A stretch of 64,000 nt of DNA from Lichenostomus cassidix. Lineage: Eukaryota; Chordata; Aves; Passeriformes; Meliphagidae. Below the pieces are notes generated by a model that was not told where the DNA came from, did not search any database, and saw only the letters and a list, made by a program, of their open reading frames with translations. Where the stretch lies: NCBI GenBank assembly GCA_008360975.2, contig CM039210.1, forward strand, positions 17,197,007-17,261,006, given 5' to 3'. The translations under genes were made by a program, and so were the position numbers. Of this stretch, positions 56,687 through 64,000 are shown piece by piece; within the stretch, counting starts at the first letter, position 1, and the number at the start of each line of letters is the position of its first letter.

Positions 56687-57520
56687 TGTCAGCAAAAATT
56701 AATTCACAAACGCCAGAGGTTTATGTCCAAAAAGGAGACAGAGGAATCCTGTAACTTTATTCATGAATAAAGGGAGAGGTCATGGGCATTTCCCATGGGG
56801 TCTCTCTCAAATTGATAGAGGACGCAGCCTCTTTTATCCTAATTTCTCGGCCGCAGGTCCTCTCTCTTTCCCCATTGGCTGAGGTACTCAAGAGGTACAG
56901 ACTTCCCGGAACGCCTAATTCATATACATCTCCCCCTAATACAGACACCCCCAATACACATTCCCCTTTTCTTCTTCTTCTCGTGTCTCTGTTGTTGTAG
57001 TTTATTAACACAGTCTTGGGTAAGTCAAATTAGGGAAATTCCTATGGAAATCCTTTCCATTGTTTCTTGTATCTCTTAGTATCCATGTTATCTTACCAGC
57101 AGACTCAGGTCTTATCTTTACCATTTGTTTGTAAAGACGCTCCCTTATTGTTGGAAAACGCAGTTTTCCAGCAAAACTCATGCTAACTGAGCAGGCCTGA
57201 GCAAAGCTTCAGCATGGTCAGGCCTCAGTAAAATTCCAACAAGCTGCAGTGGTTTGTTTGCCTGAGAATGTTCTGTGGGAAGAATGCCATGAGAAAGATT
57301 AGGAGTCAGGAGTGTTATGAGAAAAGAATAAGGGAGTTAGCAGGAGGATCCCTGAATGTGTGAGAACAGCTGCAGGTGTGTGTGTGTATCTATAAATAGT
57401 AACTTCTGTAACAGTATATAAGTCTCTCGTTTGGTGAAATAAAATGGAGCTTACTTTATATCTCATATTGAGAGTGCCGTGAGTTCCCTCTCGTCGTTTC
57501 TCTTTACCTTATTCCTTTCA
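56687..57520 (-). mobile_element. LTR-G copy 3, split by LTR-F
   Basis: TGTCAGCAAAAATT...ATTCCTTTCA, parts 56687-57148 and 57507-57520. Minus orientation like the other copies. No target duplication matched at its ends. Confidence 0.82.
57149..57506 (+). mobile_element. Solo LTR-F copy 3 (358 bp) nested in LTR-G
   Basis: TGTTGGAAAACG...TCTCTTTA with perfect 6-bp target duplication CCTTAT (57143-57148, 57507-57512). It interrupts the CTCCCTTATTCC found intact in LTR-G copies 1 and 2. Nearly identical to LTR-F copy 2. Confidence 0.94.
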
Positions 57521-57660
57521 GTTTTAGCACAAACAACTCCCAATAGCTCATTTTGCCAGATTAAAAAAACCCACAGCAGCATATAATTTGAGGAAGGCTT
57601 CTGCCAAATCCAGAGAGCCCCAATGACTTTCTCCATTGAGTTGTTTTAATGTTAGTAAGC

Positions 57661-58135
57661 CTAGAGTTCTTGGTATCCACTGCTTGCCATTCCTTGTAAG
57701 CTAATTATCCTTTCTTTCCTCTGCTCCACTTTTTTTTTTTTTTTTTTTTTTAATATCTCAAGCTCTTCTGGTAGAAAAGACAGTTTCTCTGGCAGTGGTG
57801 GAGCTACTGGGAGCAAAGAGAGGATCTCAGAGGTTTCTGGTAGCAGTGCAGCTTTCCGAACCACTTTATCAGCTAGTTGATAACTTATTGCTTCTTCTGA
57901 GCACCCTGCCTGGTGTCCCTTAGCGTGTATTATTGCCACACTTTTTGATAAATTCACACCTCCAATAGGTGAGAAATTAAGATCTAATGAGCTAACGTTT
58001 TCCCCCTGCAGGTTAATAAACTTCTTCCAAAAATTTCTTAAATGCATGGATCACCCCATATGCATATTTAGAATTCGTAAAAATATTCACTATCCTGCCC
58101 CGATATAGTTCGCAGGCTTTCACAAGCACCTACAG
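57661..58135 (-). pseudogene. pol: ERV-6 pol, RNase H C-terminal part (gamma-like)
   Basis: Minus-strand IFTNSKYAYGVIHAF, then VAIIHAKGHQAG and YQLADKVVRKAALL, the late RNase H motifs of gamma-type pol. The catalytic Asp of TDS is Asn. A T run of more than 20 (57729-57752, poly-Lys in the frame) breaks the region, perhaps a slipped A tract. Integrase does not follow: the element ends near 57600. Confidence 0.8.
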
Positions 58136-58760
58136 CTCTGCTATTCCAGCTGACCATGTGAGAGGCAATGTCCCACTTCTTTTAATTCTCTTCCATTAAT
58201 AATAGTGTATCTTTCAAATTTTTACTCTTCTACTGCTCTTGAAGACTCACCAACAAGCACATTCCCTCCCCCAGGCCAGGGAGTGCCCTGCTAATCTTCC
58301 CTAGCCTGGGTTTGGAGATTTATCACCTGAATGCTGTGCAGTCATAGGTTCTCCTCAGCCCCCAAGCAGGAGGCTGAGTCAAACCCCCTCATTTCTCAAT
58401 TCTAAATCCTCTTGTTTCACTAAACAAGATTCACAGTACAAAAACTGTGCTGGTCATCTACCCAGAGGCTCCTTGAGTCAATAAATCTTCAACTTGGTGT
58501 GAAACATATCTGGTATCTTCCTATTGTCAGCCCTCGGGCCTCAATTACCATCAGAGCTCTGGCTGCACAACTTTGCAGACAATGTGGCCAGCCTCTGGCT
58601 ACATTCTGAGACATTCTGAGACAAGGAATAGCCGCCAGCCACTGGATCTGGCAACTAAAAAAATTAGTAACAGGCCTCCATGTTCCCCAAAAATAGCTGC
58701 CAAACTCCCAAAGCATGGGCGAACAACACTCTGCAAAAGCTACTTTCAAGCTAACAGTAT
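58136..58760 (-). pseudogene. pol: ERV-6 pol, connection domain remnant
   Basis: A minus-strand frame (58749-58489) with RPVTNFFSCQIQ, VARGWPHCLQSCAARALMVIEARGLTIG matches the connection to RNase H of ERV-1 and ERV-2 (GWPxCL, A.xLIQEARKLTxGQ). The rest of RT is not recognisable, and several frames would be needed to read onward. Confidence 0.7.
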
Positions 58761-59203
58761 ACTTTACAGAATTGGCCTCAGGCTTTCAACCTGCCAATTC
58801 TGGCTTTTCATGACAACAAACCATGCAGAGAGGACTGAACCCCCTCGGAGACTTGAACCAGGCACACATTGTCACATTCTTGGCTGCCTGGAACAGTTGG
58901 GAGAGTGGCCGAGAGACACACCTTGTCCACACTTTCCATTCAGCAGTTCTAAATTTCTTCTCCTCCGCAGTTAATTTGCATTTCTAAAGCTGTCCCCCTG
59001 GCTGCTTGAAACGGTTAGGCCAAGCAAGTACGCAAAAAACCATACTTCATTGGCACACACTAAAATTGAACAGACACTCTAAAGTTGTTTCAACACTCTT
59101 TCAGCAAATTACTTTATTTTAGGGGCATATATTTTATGTCTTGACACTCACACAAACTAACACACACACAGGTACACACGCATTCTGAGAAGAATTCATA
59201 ATC
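58761..59203. other. Unassigned stretch inside the ERV-6 region
   Basis: RT would be expected here but no RT motif is visible in any frame; likely a deletion filled by other sequence. A (CA)n-like stretch lies near 59145-59180. Confidence 0.45.
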
Positions 59204-59450
59204 TCAATTAGGAACAAATGGAAATTCATGCATTTCAAACCTATCTTCCACATCAACTAATAAAACACACTGCTCTTCCTTTCTACTTACTCCTTGAATA
59301 ATTAAAGATCTTTTTGACAACTGTCCCCCTTTGGGGAAAAAGTTCAAAGTGGAACGAGAGGCTCCTGTGTCTATTAGGAAACACACCTCTTCCCAATCTG
59401 GACCCACTTGAAAATTTCTCAAGGGCTCCTGTGTGGTGGGTCTCTGGTAT
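59204..59450 (-). pseudogene. pro: ERV-6 protease remnant
   Basis: Minus-strand CFLIDTGASRSTLNF (active-site DTGA) with VLLVDVEDRF downstream. Short and stopped after PFVPN. The same region recurs at 62458-62720 in ERV-7. Confidence 0.75.
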
Positions 59451-60302
59451 AATGGGAGCCCCTGACATCCTTAACACTTCATTTCTATTTATTGCTGGAC
59501 TTCTTCCCCCTGAGGATTCAGTTGTTTCTACGGACATTCCTCTTTTAAGTGTCTCTCTGCCTTGTATATAGCACTCTCATCTCTTATCAGCCACTGCTCT
59601 GATCGGCTTTCTCCTGCTGAGGAGGGAATGCCTTTGCCACGGCCTGGTGGCTGGCCCTGTCTCCTCTGTCCCAGTGGCCCCGCAGTTTTGGTTTTTTTGG
59701 GGGCTGTAATACATTTGTCATCATCTTTGCCTTTCCCTTATCTTTTCTTACGTACATCTGCTGTATCTTTCTAACCAGTTCATTCAGGGGCTTATTCTGC
59801 CCTTCCTCTAGCCCCCACCCCCACTACTGCCTGGGGCTCATTCTCTCACAAAGTCATTCCGGTGACCCAAACAAAACTCTTAACAGACAATCTGCATTTT
59901 CTAGATATTCTTTTCACAGTGTCCAAACGCAGCCCCCCTTCCAGCACTCTCAGCAGGCACGGCTAAGTAGCACCACAGGTGACCAGGGTGTCCTGCAGCC
60001 TCACGGAGGCTGGGAGGCCACTGCCGTCTACTGCCCCGGGGCTGGCAGGGTCAGGGACTGCCCGGTGCTGAGCCTGCAGCTGTCCCACAGCCCCAGCTCT
60101 GCTCCGCACCTCCCCACAGGCTTCCAGCCCGTGCTTCCAGCCCTGCACCTCTGCACTTGCTCCTGCCACTCCGAAAGCGGGAAGATACAGGGGACTGCAG
60201 CTGGCCCTGGGTCAGCTGCCAAAACTGGAGGGCAAGATGGGGAAAGGTGCTGAAAAACATCTCAGTCCTTTTTCTTTCTCCTCTCTTCCTTCTTCTTCCT
60301 TC
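59451..60302 (-). pseudogene. gag: ERV-6 gag/pro region
   Basis: Upstream of protease on the minus strand. Aligns closely with ERV-7 (62721-63340), including GC-rich stretches (GGTGACCAGGGTGTCCTGCAG, plus strand). No capsid or zinc motif was recognised in a stable frame, so gag is inferred from position. It ends at the LTR-H2 border. Confidence 0.5.
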
Positions 60303-60924
60303 TGATTTAGGAAAGAGACAAAACTTCACAACCTATATAATTTTAAGTTGTAAAGCTGGTATGTTTATTGCAGCGCCGGGCACGTGGGAGGTAGCCCTCC
60401 AAATACATGCGCGCTGTCAGTCCTGTATAGCTCGGTATATATGTGGTTACATGTTACAAATTCATAGAGTTTCCCAATGCGCTTATACATATGCATAACC
60501 TATCCCCGCTTTGTATTATAATGTGTTCAAAAGTCATTTTTATATCCTTGCGCCTGTGTAGTTCTGTTTTATGGAGGGGTCTTTGCAGAAGGTCTTTTTC
60601 ACTGACCTTCTCTCCAACCAAAGGCCAGAACAACAAATTTGGTTTTTTGCCAGTGTGGAAGTTCCAGAGTATCACAGTCCTTGTTTGGCAAACACAATGA
60701 ATGCTAAGTCAATAGATATATTGTGTGGTGAGCAGTTTCTGACAAGTTATCTCTTAACTTCTGATTCCCTTGTATCACTTCTTTCTTTTACTCTATTTAC
60801 TTGCATGCTCACTCTTTCTACTACAACATTCTACACAACCATATTTCAGCAGCTACACACAGGAGTTCCAAAGAGGTACTTATTAGATTCAACTAGTTAT
60901 TTTTATCTCGCGGGAGTCCCTGCA
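60303..60924 (-). mobile_element. LTR-H copy 2 (ends approximate)
   Basis: Shares with LTR-H copy 1 a TATGTTTATTGC polyadenylation region, GGTAGCCCTCCAAA, CCTATCCCCGCTTTGTATTATAATG and the TCCTTGCGCC stretch. The right half diverges. No target duplication found. Confidence 0.6.
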
Positions 60925-61669
60925 TGAATTTATATGCTGGCAAAAATACAAATGAACACAGGTAAAATTTTGCACACAGAGTACACGCACACACGTTCTA
61001 AAAAATTTCAAAAGCACTTGAGCAAATAGACAATATCACTTCCTCTCACAATTAATACAAGTGCACTAAGTCCAAGCTTCACAACTGTTTCCACATACAA
61101 AACACAGGATTTCAAAAGCAAAATCAAATGGAGCAACATTAGAAAGGTGTTTGGGTCTGGGTGTTCTCAATTCAGTAGCTAAAATCTTTCCCCTTCAATA
61201 ATACAATCTGCCCCCCTCCAGATACTCCAAACTAACAGTTTATATATTATTTATACTTAAAATAATGACAGACAGAACAAAAATAGCAGTATGATGGTGC
61301 AGTACAGTGGGGTCCAACCCCTGGGGTTCCAACCCCTTAAAGGTATCTTTCACTATAACGGGGTCCAACCCTGGGGGTCCAACCCCTTAAAGGTACCTTT
61401 GCCTGACAGCAGGGTCTGACCCTGGGGGTCCAACCCCTTGCCCGGGACTAATTTTGAGAGACCCAGTCTCAACCCACCCTCGGGGATGAGTACCCTGGAC
61501 CTGCAGGCATTTCTGGTTTTGTAAAAGTAGCAAATACCTTAATTTGATGCAGATGGTCCTTGGTCTACTCCTGCCATGAGCCAAAGGACAGCTGAGCTCC
61601 CCCTGAAAATTCAGGGTCGCGACTGGGAGGTCTGCTTACCCCTGGATCTGGCAGCCGAGCCGAGTTAGG
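60925..61669 (-). other. ERV-8 leader region with tandem repeats
   Basis: Non-coding sequence downstream (minus strand) of the ERV-8 primer site. Three imperfect units of about 50 bases (GGGGTCCAACCC...CCAACCCCTTAAAGGTA) run at about 61309-61446. No gag start was found. Confidence 0.5.
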
Positions 61670-61687
61670 GTCCCATCTGGGTCGCCA
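61670..61687 (-). promoter_or_regulatory. ERV-8 primer-binding site candidate
   Basis: Minus strand TGGCGACCCAGATGGGAC, three bases from the LTR end. It resembles an arginine-tRNA-type site but imperfectly, so the primer is uncertain. Confidence 0.5.
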
Positions 61688-61690
61688 ATT

Positions 61691-62200
61691 TGATTCGCCC
61701 CAATCGAGCCCGGAGACATTTCAGAGACCAAGTCAGAGAAGTGGGTATTTGCTTTATTCGATGCACCGGGTATGGGGGAAATTCTCTCCTCTGAACACAC
61801 TCACCTCAGTACCTCCAAAGGCACAGTATTATAGGTAAAATTCATGAATATTTGTTACATTATTCAGGATAGGAGTGGTTATACAAATCATTTCTTGGAA
61901 GTCATTAATATCATTAGCATGTGCACCACGCATGCTCTGTATGTCGTGGTGGTCTTTGGAGACCCCCCAAAGACCCTTCCAGGATGAAGGTCCTTCATGG
62001 GATGATTCAGTGGTTTCTGTGCTGGTTTCAAATGCATGCTTGTACATCTTAGCTGATAAGCCATCAGGCCAGAGCTGTTACCTACATTCACTCCTCTCTG
62101 AGAAGCTGTCAGCTACAGTTTGAATTTGAATTAGAGCTCAGCCTTCAGCCCTGGACAGGCACAGTGTTGGTGGAAGGGGGCAAAAGCTCAAAGAAACAAG
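61691..62200 (-). repeat. ERV-8 5' LTR (right end approximate)
   Basis: Left end TGATTCGCCCC adjoins the primer-site candidate. Minus-strand CGAATAAAGC near 61757 is a good polyadenylation signal about 65 bases from the end. The right border could not be fixed. Confidence 0.55.
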
Positions 62201-62457
62201 GATGGTTGAAGTGCAAATAGATTTGGGTTTTCTATTTGACCACTTCTTTCTCAAATCACTATTATAATTACTTTAAATAGAGGCTAGCCAATTATTTATT
62301 CATATATATATGTATATATATATAATTTTTTTTCTGAGGCTGCCCATGCTTCTGGGTTTATGACAGTATGAGCTTTCTCAGACATTTTACACTAAGATAC
62401 CACAGTGTTAGCTTCTGTATTATTTTTCACAATACTAATGTGCATTCCCACAAACAA
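62201..62457. other. AT-rich stretch, nothing assigned
   Basis: Contains an alternating (TA)n tract near 62300-62325. No feature seen. Confidence 0.5.
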
Positions 62458-62720
62458 ACGGAAATTCATGCATTTCAAACCTATCTTCCACATCAACTAA
62501 TAAAACACACTCTCTCTTCCTTTTTACTCACTCCTTGAATAATTAAAGATCTTTTTGACAACTGTCCCCCTTTGGGGAAAAAGTTCAAAGTGGAACGAGA
62601 GGCTCCTGTATCTACTAGGAAACACACCTCCTCCCGATCCGGACCCACTTGAAAATTTCTCAAGGGCTCCTGTGTGGTGGGTCTCTGGTATAATGGGAGC
62701 CCCTGACACCCCTAACAATT
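62458..62720 (-). pseudogene. pro: ERV-7 protease remnant
   Basis: Nearly the same sequence as ERV-6 59216-59480, including the stretch encoding the DTGA region, but broken by frameshifts. It ends abruptly at 62458; pol is absent. Confidence 0.68.
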
Positions 62721-63422
62721 CATCTCCATTTTCTTCTGGACTTCCTTCTCCTGAGGATCCAGCAGTTTCTTTCTAACCAATTCGTTTAGGGGCTTATTTT
62801 GCCTTTCTTCTAGCCGCCACCCCCACTACTGCCTGGGGGTGCTCATTCTCCCACATTTCAAAGCCATTCCAGTGACCCAAACAAAACTCTTAACAGACAA
62901 TCCTAGTCCTTCCATGTACAATCTGCATTTTCCAGATATTCTTCCACAGTGTCCAAACGCAGCTCCCCCTCCAGCGCTCCTCGGGGGCATGGCCAGCAGC
63001 ATCACTGGTGACCAGGGTGTCCTGCAGCCTCACGGAGGCCGGGAGGCCACTGCCGCCCTGCCCCAGGGGGTGGCAGGGTCAGGGACTGCCCGGTGCTGCG
63101 ACTGCAGCTGTCCCACAGCTTCAGTTCAGCTCCGCACCTCCCCATAGGCTTCCAGCCCGTGCTCCCAGCCCTGCACCTCTGCGCTTGCTCCTGCCACTCC
63201 AAAAGCAGAGGATACAGGGGACTGCGGCTGGCCCTGGGTCAGCTGCCAAAATTTTGGGCAAGATGGGGAAGGTGCTGAAAAACATCTCAATCCTTTTTCT
63301 TTGCCCTCTCTTCCCTCTTCTTCCTTCTTTCGCAAAATATCCTTTTTTCCTCCTTCTCCCTTCTTTCTCAACACAAAAACCTCCCCAGCTGCTTGTCACA
63401 ACCATATCTCTCCACATTCCCT
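62721..63422 (-). pseudogene. gag: ERV-7 gag central region
   Basis: Between matrix and protease on the minus strand; parallels ERV-6 59481-60302. Several overlapping frames and no stable domain. Called gag from position only. Confidence 0.5.
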
Positions 63423-63773
63423 TTAAAGCAATACTTTCCAATTTTCCTCCAAATACAACCACATAATTTGACACAACCGACATCTATACATTCTGCAAGG
63501 TGGCCATTTAAGCCCCTTTGGCAAATCATACCCTGGCCACGCAAAATAACAATATTCCACCATTGTCTCCTTAGTTATCCCTGTGGGAATGCCTAACTCG
63601 TCATAAGACCTCAGCATTCTCCCCAAGGGACTCCGGGGGTATTACAGGATCGTCATCCCTTTTTCTGGGACCCTCTCCCGGCTTTACCTCTGCTACCCTC
63701 CATGGGTGCACCCTGTGTTATCCGTGCTATCCTCCCTGGGTGCCCTCCCAGGTTTACTCCCCGAAGATCCCAT
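63423..63773 (-). pseudogene. gag: ERV-7 gag, matrix N-terminus
   Basis: ATG at 63773 opens MGSSGSKPGR, a Gly-2 myristoylation-type start, but stops after 26 codons. Another frame (63626-63423) carries a matrix-like stretch (DELGIPTGITKETMVEY, WPGYDLPKGLKWPP). At least one frameshift separates them. It lies about 210 bases from the primer site. Confidence 0.65.
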
Positions 63774-63981
63774 TTTACTCACTGGTGAGATTTTCTAGTG
63801 GTCCTTCCCTGTGGACTCTTCAAGGACCTCCATGGTCCACTGCTCATCTGTCTCCTGGACAGTCTCCGGTACCCAATCAATCGCCTGGTGGCAGCAGCCA
63901 CCAAGGGGAGCTGGTCACAAAAACTGGATGAGGTGTGCCTTCAGCTCCGCTTGCTGCCTGCCGCCCCCGGATGGTGGAAAG
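63774..63981 (-). other. ERV-7 leader
   Basis: Short untranslated stretch between primer site and the gag ATG. Confidence 0.5.
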
Positions 63982-64000
63982 ATCCTGGATCGAGCCCCCA
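63982..64000 (-). promoter_or_regulatory. ERV-7 primer-binding site (tRNA-Pro type), at window edge
   Basis: Minus strand TGGGGGCTCGATCCAGGAT, the proline-type site of gamma retroviruses with one inserted base and one G to A change. The 5' LTR should start just outside the window. Confidence 0.8.

Noticed and set aside
1..64000. CRISPR arrays, bacterial operons, riboswitches or tRNA genes
   Set aside because: No regular short direct repeats with spacers, no bacterial gene layout, and no cloverleaf-forming tRNA was recognised by eye.

Overview
The window looks like bird nuclear DNA, most likely a songbird. The evidence is CR1 LINE tails in both orientations, a dense load of endogenous retroviruses (ERVs) of gamma-like, beta/alpha-like and ERVL classes, and no bacterial gene structure. 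No host protein-coding gene could be recognised. Nested LTR insertions, solo LTRs and broken proviruses fill more than half of the sequence. That density would fit a female-specific W chromosome or another poorly recombining region, but this is inference from repeat load only.

Layout. 1-4517: ERV-1 (+), a gamma-like provirus 3' half (RT C-terminus, RNase H, integrase, env, 3' LTR). 4545-9742: ERV-2 (+), a related gamma-like provirus broken by a 769-bp solo LTR (LTR-M) and by two copies of a 263-bp LTR (LTR-A) in opposite orientations; an env remnant and a 973-bp 3' LTR follow. 10859-19738: ERV-3 (-), an 8.88-kb provirus with both LTRs, a perfect 6-bp target-site duplication (TSD), a primer-binding site, gag, dUTPase-like/protease, pol and env. 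It carries three later solo LTRs (two LTR-B type, one LTR-A). 19745-27335: single-copy sequence with solo LTRs, plus ERV-4 (-), an env fragment related to that of ERV-1. 27540-32200: CR1 copies and a GC/CpG-rich, repeat-poor segment that may be a host promoter region. 32949-37407: LTR-G, then an LTR-E containing an inverted LTR-E and an LTR-F, then LTR-H. 39926-47073: LTR-C, ERV-5 (+, ERVL-like: 5' LTR, Lys-type primer site, gag with predicted membrane segments, protease-RT) split by another LTR-C, then a CpG-rich 796-bp LTR-D. 47660-57520: LTR-E, CR1, ERVL solo LTR, old LTR-E relative, LTR-K, and LTR-G containing LTR-F. 57590-64000: fragments of gamma-like ERV-6 (-), LTR-H2, ERV-8 LTR and leader (-), and ERV-7 (-), whose proline-type primer site ends exactly at the window edge.

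LTR ends were mostly fixed by finding TG...CA termini together with matching TSDs, so many insertions are placed to the base. The nesting gives a relative history: ERV-2, ERV-3 and old LTR-E relatives are hosts; LTR-A is a recent colonist, with two copies differing at one base by eye. Family letters are local labels, not database names. The main points of interest are a tryptophan-to-stop bias in ERV-1 that looks like cytidine-deaminase editing, open env frames beside a broken pol, and a membrane-segment N-terminus on the ERVL-type Gag.
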